Shown here: positions 46,374-58,660 of the stretch, one piece after another
Layout of the letters: every line of letters starts with the position of its first letter
Numbering within the stretch: position 1 is the stretch's first letter
From: Candidatus Roseilinea sp.
GTDB lineage: Bacteria; Chloroflexota; Anaerolineae; J036; Brachytrichaceae
Length of the DNA: 64,000 nt
Direction: 5' to 3'
Assembly (NCBI GenBank): GCA_026003755.1
Contig: BPHV01000002.1
Location: 706,521 to 770,520, forward strand
Made by a program: the position numbers and the translations under genes
The notes under the pieces: model-generated
What the model saw: the letters and a program-made list of their open reading frames with translations, nothing else
Database searches by the model: none
Told to the model about the DNA's origin: nothing

Positions 46374-47265
46374 ATGCAGAATGAACAGCTCTTTCCGCTG
46401 CCGGAAGTCAGAGTGCTGATCGGTGACAGCCGGGAACTGCTCGAGCGCTTACCCGCCGAAAGCATCCAGTGCTGCGTGACCTCGCCGCCCTTACTGGGGC
46501 CTGCGCGACTACGAACATCCCGCGCAGATCGACGCGGAGCCGTCGCCTGAGCAGTATGTGGCGCACCTCGTTGAAGTCTTTCGCGGCGTGTGGCGCGCCC
46601 TGCGCAAGGATGGGACGCTGTGGCTCAACATCGGCGACGGTTACGCGCGCAACGGGGGCACGGGCAACCATGGACCGAATGCCCTCGTTGGCAATACTCG
46701 TAAGCTGATCCAGCGCAGGAACTGCAAGGTGCCCAACTGCTGGGGACTAAAAGACAGGGATTTAATGGGCCTGCCGTGGCGGGTTGCCTTCGCCCTTCAA
46801 GCCGATGGCTGGATACTGCGCTCGAAGATCACCTGGGTGAAAAGGGCTGCAATGCCTGAAAGCGTGAAGAACAGACCGACTAATGCAACAGAGGAGATCT
46901 TTCTGTTCGCAAAGTCCCCCAAGTATTACTACGATTCGAGCGCTGTGCGAGAGAGCACGGGAGCGAACTTAAGAAACTTCTGGATGCTTGGGCCGGAAGG
47001 CGGCGGCAAGGGTCATCCGGCGGCATTCCCGCGCGCACTGGCGCGCCGGTGCATTCTGCTGGGCAGTCGCGTCGGCGATACCGTGCTTGATCAATTTGCC
47101 GGCTCAGGAACGACCGGCGAAGTTGCGCAAAAATTGGGCCGGCCAGCTATTCTGATTGAGCTGAACCCGCAGTACTCTCAAATTATCGAAAGGCGCGTCT
47201 CGCAAGTCATCGAAGAGAAAATCGAGAGGATCGAAAGAACGCATCCTGGATTACTTTCTCGCTAA
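46374..47265 (+). CDS. DNA methyltransferase (N4-cytosine/N6-adenine type), with a frame break
   Basis: Beta-class DNA methyltransferase with permuted motifs. The start MQNEQLFPLPEVRVLIGDS leads to the catalytic motif IV CVTSPP, where the frame breaks; in the next frame YWGLRDYEHPAQID and AHLVEVFRGVWRALRKDG continue. Removing one C among 46488-46490 gives SPPYWGLRDY and a protein of about 297 residues. SAM-binding motif I DQFAGSGTTGEVA and ELNPQY lie at the C-terminus. SPPY is typical of N4-cytosine and some N6-adenine enzymes. A ruined HNH nuclease overlaps its 3' end, so this was a restriction-modification pair. Confidence 0.83.
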
Positions 47266-47586
47266 TGTGGGGAAGGTCCTGGAATCCAAAGAAGATATAC
47301 AGGCCGCCAGCGGCGGCGCCGTCGAGTGGGCGCGACGAGTGCGCGAACTGCGCAACGAAGAAGGCTATCAGATTCTCACCCACCGAGACCGCGCCGGTCT
47401 TAAACCCGACTTACTACACGAACTGCAACGAGGGTCTGCAAAACACATCGCCGCCTAAACCGGACCGAATCCATCTCTTATCCCAGATTCGACGCGCAAC
47501 GATTGACGACCAGTACGCTGGTGCTGGAGTGGCTGCTGCGTAAGTTCAACCTCGAAGCGGTGCCGAAATCGGCCAGTGGGCAATAA
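47228..47586 (+). pseudogene. Core-deleted HNH restriction endonuclease
   Basis: Starting inside the end of the methyltransferase gene in another frame, KERILDYFLANVGKVLESKE then GGAVEWARRVRELRNEEGYQ match the N-terminal winged-helix part of HNH restriction enzymes. At LTHRDRAGLKPDL the sequence jumps to what matches the C-terminal end in a different frame: TNCNEGLQNTSPPKPDRIHL then LLSQIRRATIDDQ, and after another break LVLEWLLRKFNLE. The whole HNH zinc/catalytic core between is gone. The nuclease is dead, leaving the methyltransferase as an orphan. Confidence 0.75.
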
Positions 47587-47625
47587 AGCGCTTCCCGGGA
47601 AGATGAGCGCGCCACAGACGCCGCG

Positions 47626-48126
47626 CTACGGTCGCGGCGCAGCCAGCGCCGCTTCGATGGCCTGCACCAGCTCCTCGGCGTCGGGGCCGGTGCGCGGCTT
47701 GAATCGCGCGATCACCCGGCCATCCCGCCCCACCAGGAACTTCTCAAAGTTCCAGGCGATGTTCTCCGGCGGGATGGCCCGCGTGAGCTTCACGTATAAC
47801 GGCGCACGATTCGGCCCGTTGACCTCGATCTTATTGAAGACGGGGAAGCTCACGCTATAGCGCGTGCTGCAGAAGTCCAGGATTTCTTCGATCGTCCCTG
47901 GCTCCTGGCCGCCGAACTGGTTGCATGGGAAGGCCAGCACGGTGAACCCGCGGTCGCGGTACTTTTCGTAGAGCGCTTCCAGGCCGGCATACTGCGGCGT
48001 GTAACCGCACTGGCTGGCGACATTCACGATCAGCAACACATCGCCGGCAAAATCGCGCAGCGATCGGGTCCCGTTCTGTGGCGTGACGACAGTCTCGTCG
48101 AGGATGTTGAGTTCGTTGATGCTCAT
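47626..48126 (-). CDS. Glutathione peroxidase family thiol peroxidase
   Basis: A 166-residue enzyme from the ATG at MSINELNILDE. Seen: peroxidatic cysteine C40 in NVASQCGYT (not selenocysteine), the catalytic glutamine in FPCNQFGGQEPG, and tryptophan/asparagine in IAWNFEKFLV. The second cysteine in FPCNQ is the usual resolving partner in thioredoxin-dependent members, so thioredoxin rather than glutathione is the probable reductant. It removes peroxides in the cytosol. Length is normal. It is convergent with the decayed nuclease. Confidence 0.93.
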   Translation of the reverse strand: MSINELNILDETVVTPQNGTRSLRDFAGDVLLIVNVASQCGYTPQYAGLEALYEKYRDRGFTVLAFPCNQFGGQEPGTIEEILDFCSTRYSVSFPVFNKIEVNGPNRAPLYVKLTRAIPPENIAWNFEKFLVGRDGRVIARFKPRTGPDAEELVQAIEAALAAPRP

Positions 48127-48183
48127 GGAGCGCAATTATCACTCACGCGCACCGATGGATCAAAGCCACAGACGATCCAGCAA

Positions 48184-49605
<1,422 letters not shown>

Positions 49606-49672
49606 TACGCCGAGCATCATAACAGCTTGGGTTGATTTTGCGCCGTCGGCCAATCGGCGCTATCTTCCCCAC

Positions 49673-50527
49673 ATGCCAAACTTCCCAATCGTTGACACTC
49701 ACGTGCATCTGTGGAACCCGCGCCGCTTCCGCATGGATTGGCTGGCGGGGATTGACCTGCTCGCCCGAACCTACGAGCTGGAGGAATACGCTGAGCACAC
49801 CCGGGGCATCGAGATCGAAGCAATGGTCTACCTCGAAGTGGACGTCGCGCCGAGCTACCGATTGCTCGAGGCGCAATGGGTGAGCGCGCTGGCCGAACGC
49901 GAGCCGCGGCTGCGCGGGATCGTGGCCAGCGCGCCGGTGGAAGATGGCGACTGCGTCCGCAGCTATCTCGACGCGCTGAAGGCGCTCGGCCCGCGCGTCA
50001 AGGGCGTGCGCCGGCTGTTGCAGGCCGAGCGCGATGACGCCTTCGCCGTGCGCCCGGATTTCGTGCGCGGCGTGCAGGCATTGGCCGACTACGGCTTCTC
50101 GTTCGACATCTGCATCGTGCACCGGCAATTGCCATCGGTCATTGAGCTGGTGCAACGTTGCCCAAACGTCCGCTTCATCCTCGATCACGTCGCCAAGCCG
50201 GACATCAAAGCCGGCCTGCGCGATCCCTGGCAGGCGCACATCCGCGCGCTGGCGGCGTTGCCCAACGTGGTTTGCAAGGTCAGCGGCATGGTCACCGAGG
50301 CCGACCACGCGCGTTGGACGACCGATGACCTGCGGCCGTATTTCGAGGCGGTCTTCGACGCCTTCGGCGAGGACCGCGTGATGTTCGGCGGCGATTGGCC
50401 GGTGGTGCTGCTGGCGTCGAGCTACGCGCGGTGGGTGCAGACCGTGGATGAGCTGACATCCGGCCTCAGCGAGGCGGCCAAACGCAAGCTGTGGGCCGAA
50501 AATGCCAAGCGCGTCTACCGGCTGTGA
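49673..50527 (+). CDS. Amidohydrolase_2 family hydrolase (lactonase-like)
   Basis: A 284-residue TIM-barrel protein. Seen: [14 protein letters not shown] at the N-terminus (HxH motif), VKGVRRLLQ, the [15 protein letters not shown] strand, [24 protein letters not shown], and [11 protein letters not shown] with the metal-ligand aspartate. This is the signature of L-fuconolactonase or 2-pyrone-4,6-dicarboxylate lactonase-like proteins, which open sugar or aromatic-pathway lactones. No sugar pathway genes are adjacent; the convergent neighbour is an MBL-fold hydrolase with the UlaG-like fold, another lactonase type, so the two may be functionally related (inference). Confidence 0.88.
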   Translation: MPNFPIVDTHVHLWNPRRFRMDWLAGIDLLARTYELEEYAEHTRGIEIEAMVYLEVDVAPSYRLLEAQWVSALAEREPRLRGIVASAPVEDGDCVRSYLDALKALGPRVKGVRRLLQAERDDAFAVRPDFVRGVQALADYGFSFDICIVHRQLPSVIELVQRCPNVRFILDHVAKPDIKAGLRDPWQAHIRALAALPNVVCKVSGMVTEADHARWTTDDLRPYFEAVFDAFGEDRVMFGGDWPVVLLASSYARWVQTVDELTSGLSEAAKRKLWAENAKRVYRL

Positions 50528-50551
50528 AGCCTTGAATTGCCCGACCCGGCC

Positions 50552-50588
50552 AGCGGGTGGACGAAGGCATTGCCTTCGTCCACCCGCT
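50552..50588. terminator. Bidirectional 18-bp hairpin between convergent hydrolase genes
   Basis: AGCGGGTGGACGAAGGCA at 50552-50569 pairs perfectly with 50571-50588, leaving T at the tip (in practice a larger loop). It overlaps the stop codon of the minus-strand MBL-fold gene. It contains GAAGGCATTGCCTTC, the same core as other palindromes in this window. Confidence 0.65.
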
Positions 50589-51439
50589 CACTTCACATAC
50601 AGATACAGCTCGCCGGGCTGTAGGATGTGCATTTTTTGGCGCGGGTTGAACTGCCGAATGGCGTCGGGCAGCTCGCCCGGATTGATGCAATTGCGGATGA
50701 ACAAGTCGTTGTGGCCGGGGATGAGCACATCCCAGCCCAGCTCGCGCGCCAGCCAGGCCGCCTCCAGCGGCAGCAGGTTGCCGATGATGCCCAGTGATTC
50801 GCGGTAGGCGTCGCGCCCGTTCACCGGCACGATGGCGACGTCGGCGCGCGGCTGCGCCTTGAGCATCTCCAGGTAACCCGGGTAGATCACCGTGTCGCCG
50901 CTGTGATAGAGCGTCACGCCGTTCCACTCGATGAGGAAGCCGAGCCAGCGATGCCCTTGGAGCGGGTCTTCCTGGAGCTGGTAATGGGCAGAGGGCAGCG
51001 CGGTCACGCGCGCATCGCCGATGGAGAAGGGCTGGCCGACGGCAGGTGTCACGCGACGATCAGGCGGGATGCCGGCGGCGTCGGCGATGGCCCGCGACCA
51101 TCCGGTGATGACGAAGGTCGCTTGCGGAGACGCCTGAGCGATTGGGCCGATCGTGTCGGCGTCGGTGTGATCCAGGTGCTCGTGCGAGCACAACACTGCG
51201 CGCGCATTGGTCACTTCATGTGGCGCGACCGGCGGCGGGAACTCACGGTAGAAGATCTCATCAGGCGCCGCCTCCGCTTTCGACTTGCCGGCGAGGTAAG
51301 GGTCAATGTAGATCAAACCATCGCCGCTGCCCTTGAGCGCAAAGCCCATCTGGCCCAGCGCCCAAATGGCCAATGCGCCCGGCGGCACGTGTAGCGCGTC
51401 CATCTGTGCGATCAGGTCTTTGTTGTTTCGTGTGGCCAT
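50588..51439 (-). CDS. Metallo-beta-lactamase-fold hydrolase (UlaG-like)
   Basis: About 283 residues from ATG 51439. Seen: the UlaG-like IDPYLAGKSKAE, AVLCSHEHLDHTDADT metal-binding motif (HxHxDH), LPSAHYQL, and TLYHSGDTVIYPG. Proteins of this subgroup hydrolyse L-ascorbate-6-phosphate or related lactones, while others are of unknown function. No ascorbate operon genes are nearby. Length is slightly below UlaG (about 350). It is convergent with the amidohydrolase gene. Confidence 0.88.
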   Translation of the reverse strand: MATRNNKDLIAQMDALHVPPGALAIWALGQMGFALKGSGDGLIYIDPYLAGKSKAEAAPDEIFYREFPPPVAPHEVTNARAVLCSHEHLDHTDADTIGPIAQASPQATFVITGWSRAIADAAGIPPDRRVTPAVGQPFSIGDARVTALPSAHYQLQEDPLQGHRWLGFLIEWNGVTLYHSGDTVIYPGYLEMLKAQPRADVAIVPVNGRDAYRESLGIIGNLLPLEAAWLARELGWDVLIPGHNDLFIRNCINPGELPDAIRQFNPRQKMHILQPGELYLYVK

Positions 51440-51611
51440 CGCGTGTGGGATTAGCAATCAGTTTAGAGACTGGCGGGTAGGAGATTCGGCGGCGCAGGGC
51501 ATCGCCCCACCATGCACCGCGCTTGAGCGTCGGGAAGGCGTCGAAGGCGCGACTGAGCGCGTCCACTCATTCAGGGGTGTGAGAGAGCCGCGTAGGTCAA
51601 AGGGATAGCCG

Positions 51612-53079
<1,468 letters not shown>

Positions 53080-53095
53080 GGAGAGTGAATTGTAC

Positions 53096-55273
53096 TCAGC
53101 GCGCCGGCGATCGTCCCCATATCGTCATGGCGTTCGTTCGCGCGTGAGTCACAAAGAAGGCGCCGTCGGCGCTGATTGCGCCGAGGTAAGGCGGGTCTTG
53201 CGTCTGGATGCGCCGCAGCAGCTCGCCGGTCTGCGCGTCCCACAGGCGCAGCTCGCCCGAGGCGAAGACGCGCCGATCCAGCGGCTGCTCGGCCGTTTCC
53301 GAAGTGGGGATCATCAAGGCTGTGATGACCAGCCGTGAGTCGCGCGGGAAGAGCGCGGTTGCGCTGCTGCCTTTCGGCAAATCCAGCGATATAAGCTGGC
53401 CGGAGGCGACGTCCAGCACATCAACATCGTCCCCAAAGTTGATGACGAACCGGTCGCCGCGTGGGCTGAACAAGCCGGCCAGCGGGTCGCGCCGCAACTG
53501 CGCAGTCTGAAGGGCTTTCCGCGTTTGCACATCCCAGATGGTCAACTGTGTCGGGGAGAGCACGGCCAGCCTGCGCCCATCCTCGCTCAGATAGAGCGCG
53601 CCGGCCTCCTCAAGGCCGCTCCGGGCGTCCATCGTCGCGACGACGCGGCCCTTCAGGTCGAACACGCGGATGTCCTGTTCGCCCGCTGCGGCGAAGACCC
53701 CCACCTCGTTGTCGCACCCGCTGATGGAGCGCGGCGCAAACGGCAGCGCGAAGTCGCCTACCGCTCGGTCGGCGGCGATGTCGTGTGCGACGATGCGCCG
53801 GCCGTCCAGATAGATCAGGCTGCGCTCGTCGGGCGCAAAGCACAGCAGCGCGCGCGCCGTGTCGGTAACCGGCGCAGCGATGCGCGCCAATCGTCGGCCA
53901 TCGCGCACGCGCCACACCGATATGCCGAGGTCGAGCGTGACCGTGGCCACGTAGGCGTTCGCCCGATCCGGCTCCACCTGAACGACGGGCATGTCGTGCA
54001 GCAGTCGGTCGCGCACGGCCCATGTCTGCGCATCAAAGATGGCGACATCGCCAGACGGGTAGGCCGTGCTCCACGTGAACAAGGCCTTGCCGTCGGCGGA
54101 GAAGACGCTGCGCGTAATGGGTGGGCGGCTGGCCGATTGCAGCGCGCGGCGCGTAGCGATGTCGAAGCTGGCCAGCTCACCCGACCCGGCCACAAACAGG
54201 CGCTCACCTGTCGGATCAAAGTTCGCCGACCACACCGGCAGGTTGCCGGCCAAGCGGAACTGCGCCCGCGGCTCGTCGTCCTGCAAGTCGTAGAGCAGCA
54301 CGCTAGGGCTGATCAAAACGGCCATGAAGCGGCCGGTGCGGTCGAAGATTGGCTCAACAGCGCCGCCGAGATCGGTGAAGGTTTTTTGCAGCACTGGCTG
54401 GTTACCCGATAAGTCCCAAACGGCGAGCGACTCGCCTCCCGAAGCGCCGAACTTTGCGCCGTTCGGGCTGAAGCTCAGATGCTCGATGGCGGTGTTGGTG
54501 AATACGCCGGTCAGCGTTATCGGCGGCGCGCTGCCGACGGCGCTGACGATGACGATGTCGCCGGTCGGTTGCACTGCGGCTACGCGCGACGCGTCTTCGG
54601 AGAAGCGGATCGCCTGTGTCATCGGTGGCAGAGTTTGGCCCTCGCTCACCACCTCGGCATCGTCCAAGCGAATGCGCCGCAGTTCGCCCTGGGAGACGAC
54701 GGCCAGCTCGCTGCCGTCGTCGTTCAGGGCGATGTCGGATGCGATCTCCGCTGAGGGTCGCGGCACGGCGATGGTCTTCACGATTTGCGAGGTGTCGAGG
54801 TCGTAGATATCCACCGTGCCGTCGAGCTGCATGATGGCGCCTACCTTGCCGTTCGGCGAGGCGGCGTACCAGAAGATCGGCGCAGCCTCGTCGTTGAGCT
54901 GCACCGGCGTGCGGGTTTGCAAGTTGAGCGTGTCCGCCGCGATGACCTCGAAGCTGCGCGAGGCGAAGACGACCAACCGGTCGCTCGTCACCGCGTAGAT
55001 ATGCCGCGGCGGCGGCTCGTCCAACCGGAAGATGCGCGCGAGTCGGTCGGCGTCCTCCAGCGTCAGGCCGGTGAGCGGTTCCGGCGTCGGTCGCGGCAGC
55101 TCGCCGAGTGACGTGGCCGTCACCCTGGGACGCGGGGCGAGCGTGCGCGTCGGCACCAGTTGCGTCTCCGGCCCGCTGGGCTGTTGGCTGCACGCCGTAA
55201 GCGCGAATGCGACGAGGGTCAGGCGAAGGGCGCTCGATGTTGAAGAAACTACTCGTCTCATCGTCACCTTCAT
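53096..55273 (-). CDS. Beta-propeller (WD40-like) lipoprotein
   Basis: About 725 residues from ATG 55273 (an in-frame ATG at 55261 with AAGGTG in front is another candidate). The N-terminus is a lipoprotein signal ending VAFALTACSQQPS; a Pro/Thr-rich spacer follows. The rest is blade-like repeats with WD40/TolB-type patterns such as LSFSPNGAKFGASGGESLAVWD, NFDPTGERLFVAGSGELASFD and LWDAQTGELLRRI. It most resembles the many propeller proteins of Chloroflexota that act as surface scaffolds. No catalytic motif is visible. It is followed by miaB in the same direction, 17 nt away. Confidence 0.82.
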   Translation of the reverse strand: MKVTMRRVVSSTSSALRLTLVAFALTACSQQPSGPETQLVPTRTLAPRPRVTATSLGELPRPTPEPLTGLTLEDADRLARIFRLDEPPPRHIYAVTSDRLVVFASRSFEVIAADTLNLQTRTPVQLNDEAAPIFWYAASPNGKVGAIMQLDGTVDIYDLDTSQIVKTIAVPRPSAEIASDIALNDDGSELAVVSQGELRRIRLDDAEVVSEGQTLPPMTQAIRFSEDASRVAAVQPTGDIVIVSAVGSAPPITLTGVFTNTAIEHLSFSPNGAKFGASGGESLAVWDLSGNQPVLQKTFTDLGGAVEPIFDRTGRFMAVLISPSVLLYDLQDDEPRAQFRLAGNLPVWSANFDPTGERLFVAGSGELASFDIATRRALQSASRPPITRSVFSADGKALFTWSTAYPSGDVAIFDAQTWAVRDRLLHDMPVVQVEPDRANAYVATVTLDLGISVWRVRDGRRLARIAAPVTDTARALLCFAPDERSLIYLDGRRIVAHDIAADRAVGDFALPFAPRSISGCDNEVGVFAAAGEQDIRVFDLKGRVVATMDARSGLEEAGALYLSEDGRRLAVLSPTQLTIWDVQTRKALQTAQLRRDPLAGLFSPRGDRFVINFGDDVDVLDVASGQLISLDLPKGSSATALFPRDSRLVITALMIPTSETAEQPLDRRVFASGELRLWDAQTGELLRRIQTQDPPYLGAISADGAFFVTHARTNAMTIWGRSPAR

Positions 55274-55321
55274 CTCTGCTAGACGCTCGGACTTGAGCCG
55301 GCCATCAAGCAGCTCAACCAA

Positions 55322-55596
55322 GCCAAACTATAACCCTGCTCGCCCGATCCGGCGCGCTATGACGACGCCGTCCCCTGCTGAGTGAGCGGGATGGCGCGCG
55401 GCGCTCAGCGTAGCTCAACCCCCAAGTGCGCGACCTGCCGCAGGTGCCGGGGGCGCAGCGTGACGCCGGCTCCGGTCGGCCTGAGCATCGCTTTCGCGCG
55501 GCGGTTACGGTGACGATGCCGGTCGTTCGTGTATCATGCCCATCAATCCATGAACCGAGTGAGTGACAAGGTTGAAGCGCGGAGCGGAGGCCGACA
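55322..55596. other. Intergenic region before the c-di-AMP receptor gene
   Basis: About 275 bases between divergent genes. I see no gene, RNA or clear promoter in it. Confidence 0.5.
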
Positions 55597-55935
55597 ATGA
55601 AGATGATCATGGCGGTCGTTCAGGCCGACGATGCCAACAAGGTGACGCAGGCGCTGAACGAAGCCGGCTATCGCGTCACACGCATGGCGACGCAGGGCGG
55701 ATGGCTGCGCCGCGAGAACGTGACCCTGCTGGTCGGCGTGGAAGACGCGCGCGTCAACGACGCGCTGCGCATCTTGCACAAAACGGCCCAGCGGCGCATG
55801 GCCTATGTCCATGTTCCCGGCGAGGCGATGGGCGCCTATAACCCCCAACCCCTTGAAGTCGAGGTGGGTGGCGCAACTGTGTTCGTGCTGAACGTCGAGC
55901 GATTCGAGCGGCTGAGCGACGCGGCAGACGGGTAA
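55597..55935 (+). CDS. Cyclic-di-AMP receptor (DarA/PstA family)
   Basis: A 112-residue PII-like protein of the family formerly DUF970. Seen: KMIMAVVQADDANKVTQALN at the N-terminus, GYRVTRMATQGGWLRRENV with the ligand-binding loop, LLVGVEDARVNDAL, and VEVGGATVFVLNVERFERL. Family members bind cyclic di-AMP as trimers. Its targets are unknown. The stop is 22 nt from the convergent methyltransferase gene. The presence of such a receptor implies that this organism makes c-di-AMP. Confidence 0.9.
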   Translation: MKMIMAVVQADDANKVTQALNEAGYRVTRMATQGGWLRRENVTLLVGVEDARVNDALRILHKTAQRRMAYVHVPGEAMGAYNPQPLEVEVGGATVFVLNVERFERLSDAADG

Positions 55936-55956
55936 CCGGCGTTTGCCGCAGTCGGA

Positions 55957-56853
55957 TTATGCCTGTTGGGCGTCCGCCTGGCTCAGCCTCGCGCGCGCCA
56001 CCTTCACCGCCTCCTCGCTTGCGTCAATGCCGACCCATCGTCGGCCGAGCTTTTGCGCAGCAACCAACGTGGTGCCGCTGCCGCAGTACGGGTCGAGCAC
56101 CACATCGCCGGCGTTCGACGACGCGGCCACGATGCGCTCCAACAACGCCAGGGGCTTCTGCGTCGGGTAGCCGGTGCGCTCCGCCGACACGTTGATCACG
56201 GCCGGGATCTCCCACACGTCGCGCAGCAACACCTCGGCGTAGTAGCCGCGCGCGTCGCGCTGTGTGCCGAAGAAGCGCTTGCGGTAGCGCACGCGCTCGC
56301 GCTGCGGGTGAAAGGTGTAATCGTCCGACGCGGTGTAGAACAAGATGGCATCGTGTTTGCGGGCGAAGTGGCGCTTGCCGGCGCCGCCGGTGCGATAGGC
56401 CCACACGATCTCGTTGCGGCAACGCTCGCGACCAAACAGCGCATCGAGCATCAGGCGCAGGTAGTGGCTCATGCGCGGGTCGCAGTGCAGATACAAGCTG
56501 CCGGTCTCCTTCAAGACGCGGTGCAGCTCGCCCAGGCACGGCGCAAGCGCGGCGCAATAGGCGAGCGCGCTGCTTTCACCCAGGACGAGGCGCAGCGCCT
56601 CTAACGCGCTGCCCAGCGACGCCGGCGACTCGGCCCGCGCGCGCCGATAGGCCTCGTCGTCCCAGCGCCAGCGATCGCGGAAGCGCGGCCCTTCGCGCCG
56701 CCTGCCGGTGGCGTAATAGGCATGGCCGGAGTTGAACGGCGGGTCGGCGTAGATCAGGTTGACCGAACGATCGGGGATGTGCCGCCGGAGGACGGCGACG
56801 TTATCACCGCAGTAGATCGTTCCCCATGAAGTCTCGAAGGTGGGAGCGCACAT
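55957..56853 (-). CDS. DNA methyltransferase, beta class (N6-adenine or N4-cytosine)
   Basis: A 298-residue methyltransferase with permuted motifs: catalytic LIYADPPFNS near residue 35, then YLHCDPRMSHYLRLMLD, and SAM-binding VLDPYCGSGTTLVAAQ with GIDASEEA at the C-terminus. DPPF is the motif of N6-adenine methyltransferases. No restriction nuclease is adjacent, so it is an orphan methyltransferase by position, lying directly downstream of parB (10 nt gap). A role in chromosome-related methylation is speculation based on neighbours. Confidence 0.88.
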   Translation of the reverse strand: MCAPTFETSWGTIYCGDNVAVLRRHIPDRSVNLIYADPPFNSGHAYYATGRRREGPRFRDRWRWDDEAYRRARAESPASLGSALEALRLVLGESSALAYCAALAPCLGELHRVLKETGSLYLHCDPRMSHYLRLMLDALFGRERCRNEIVWAYRTGGAGKRHFARKHDAILFYTASDDYTFHPQRERVRYRKRFFGTQRDARGYYAEVLLRDVWEIPAVINVSAERTGYPTQKPLALLERIVAASSNAGDVVLDPYCGSGTTLVAAQKLGRRWVGIDASEEAVKVARARLSQADAQQA

Positions 56854-56862
56854 CTCCCAGCG

Positions 56863-57741
56863 CTAGTCGCTGCTGCCCACGATCTTTTCGAAGATCGCCC
56901 CGAGTTCTTCGTCCGAGTAGAACTCGATGACGATTCGCCCACCCCTGCGCCCACGCACCAACGACACCTTTGTGCCCAACACGTCGCGCAGGCGAGATTC
57001 ATATTCCTTCGCCCCTTGCCATTCCCGGTCGCGCGCCGCTTTCTTCGATGTGGTCTTCGGGCTGTTCATCCGGCGGATCAGCTCCTCGGTTTGACGGACG
57101 TTCAGGCCGTGCTTCTTGATCTCGTCGAGCGCGACCAGTTGATCCACCGCCGAGCTGAGCCCCAGCAAGGCGCGCGCGTGGCCTTCGGTGATGTCGCCTT
57201 GCATCAACGCGGCCTGGGCCTGGCCGGGCAGCTTGAGCAAGCGCAGGGTGTTGTAAATGGCGACGCGGCTCTTGCCGACGCGCTCGGCCACCATATCGGG
57301 CGTCAGGCCGAATTCGTTGATGAGCTGCTGGAAGGCGGCTGCCTCTTCGAGCGGGCTGAGGTCGTTGCGCTGGATATTTTCGATCAGCGCAATTTCCAGC
57401 ATCTCCTGAGGCGTGGCATCTTTGAGGACGACCGGGACATGGGTGAGCCCGGCGAGCTGCGCCGCGCGCCAGCGCCGCTCGCCGGCGATCAGCGTATAGG
57501 GCGCGCCGGGACCTTGCGTGCGCGTGACGATGAGCGGCTGGATCACCCCGTGCTCGCGGATGCTGGCGGCCAGCTCCTCAAGCTGTAGCGCCTCTTGTCC
57601 GCGCACCATGCGCGGCTGCCGTGGGTTAGCGCGAATTTCGGTGACGGCGATTTCGATGATGCCGCGGCGTCCTGCTTCGGCCTCACTCGCGCCGGGGATC
57701 AGCGCATCGAGCCCTCGTCCCAGTCCGGTTTTAGGTGCCAT
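56863..57741 (-). CDS. parB: Chromosome partitioning protein ParB
   Basis: A 292-residue ParB/Spo0J protein. Seen: N-terminal GLGRGLDALIPG (ParA contact peptide), the CTPase/arginine region AGERRWRAAQLAG and ENIQRNDLSPLEEA, the helix-turn-helix LTPDMVAERVGKSRVAIYNTLRLLKLP that binds parS, and a C-terminal dimerisation helix region. It loads on parS sites near the replication origin and works with ParA. It is 14 nt downstream of parA in the same direction. I found no clear parS palindrome by eye in this window. Confidence 0.95.
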   Translation of the reverse strand: MAPKTGLGRGLDALIPGASEAEAGRRGIIEIAVTEIRANPRQPRMVRGQEALQLEELAASIREHGVIQPLIVTRTQGPGAPYTLIAGERRWRAAQLAGLTHVPVVLKDATPQEMLEIALIENIQRNDLSPLEEAAAFQQLINEFGLTPDMVAERVGKSRVAIYNTLRLLKLPGQAQAALMQGDITEGHARALLGLSSAVDQLVALDEIKKHGLNVRQTEELIRRMNSPKTTSKKAARDREWQGAKEYESRLRDVLGTKVSLVRGRRGGRIVIEFYSDEELGAIFEKIVGSSD

Positions 57742-57755
57742 GAGCGATCGAGAAT

Positions 57756-58607
57756 TTAAGGAGTGTCGGCGGTCTGGAGCGCGGCTGCGCCGTCCGGCGC
57801 CGGCGCATCGGCCGCGTTGGTCGTCGGCACATTCGCCGTCGCCGCTTCGTCCTGCGCCATCAACTCTTCGGCCAGGCCCTTATAGGCCTGACCACCGGGC
57901 GACGACGGCGCATAGGTTATGATTGGCTGGCCATGGCTGGGCGCTTCGCTTAAGCGCACATTGCGCGGAATGCGCGCGCGAAACACCTTGCCGGCGAAGA
58001 ATTTCTCCACCTCGGCCACCACCTGCTGCGAAAGCGCCGTGCGCGCGTCATACATCGTCATGATCAACCCACGAATTTCGAGTTGAGGGTTCAGCCGCTG
58101 ACGCACCAGTTGCACGGTGCGGGTCAGTTGCGATAACCCCTCCAGGGCGAGGTATTCGCATTGCACCGGGATCAGCACCCCATCCGCTGCGGTGAGCGCA
58201 TTCACAGTGAGCAAGCCGAGCGAGGGCGGACAGTCAATCAACACGTAGTCGTACTTGCTGGCCTCGGCCGCGAGCGCCTGCCGCAGCCGATATTCGCGCG
58301 CCAGTTCCCCCACCAGCTCAATCTCCGCCGCCGCCAGCGCCGGCGAGGCCGGTATGACCGATAGATTCAGCCGCGCATTCTTCAGCGTGGCCTTCGCCGG
58401 TGTGACGTTGCCCAGCAACACCTCGTAAGAAGAGGCGGCCACCTTGTGCTTATCCAGGCCCAGGCTGCTGCCGGCGTTGCATTGTGGGTCCATATCCACC
58501 AGCAAGATGCGCCGGCCAGCCAGCGCGAGATAGGCGCTGAGGTTAACCGCTGTCGTGGTCTTGCCCACGCCGCCTTTCTGGTTGGCGATCGCGTAGATGC
58601 GAGTCAT
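57756..58607 (-). CDS. parA: Chromosome partitioning ATPase ParA (Soj)
   Basis: A 283-residue deviant Walker ATPase. Seen: IANQKGGVGKTTTAVNLS (Walker A with signature lysine), LLVDMDPQCNAGSSLGLD, YVLIDCPPSLGLLTVNAL and VQCEYLALEGLSQL. It is the ATPase partner of ParB for chromosome segregation. A C-terminal Ala/Pro-rich tail of about 30 residues is unusual but common in acid-rich GC genomes. It is cotranscribed with parB. Confidence 0.96.
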   Translation of the reverse strand: MTRIYAIANQKGGVGKTTTAVNLSAYLALAGRRILLVDMDPQCNAGSSLGLDKHKVAASSYEVLLGNVTPAKATLKNARLNLSVIPASPALAAAEIELVGELAREYRLRQALAAEASKYDYVLIDCPPSLGLLTVNALTAADGVLIPVQCEYLALEGLSQLTRTVQLVRQRLNPQLEIRGLIMTMYDARTALSQQVVAEVEKFFAGKVFRARIPRNVRLSEAPSHGQPIITYAPSSPGGQAYKGLAEELMAQDEAATANVPTTNAADAPAPDGAAALQTADTP

Positions 58608-58660
58608 GATGAAACGCGGGTGTGACGCTTGGCGCGTTGGGTCGTCCTGAGCCGACCACG

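Noticed and set aside
56863..58607. parS sites near parAB
   Set aside because: No convincing TGTTTCACGTGAAACA-like palindrome found by eye. A motif scan of the whole window would be needed.
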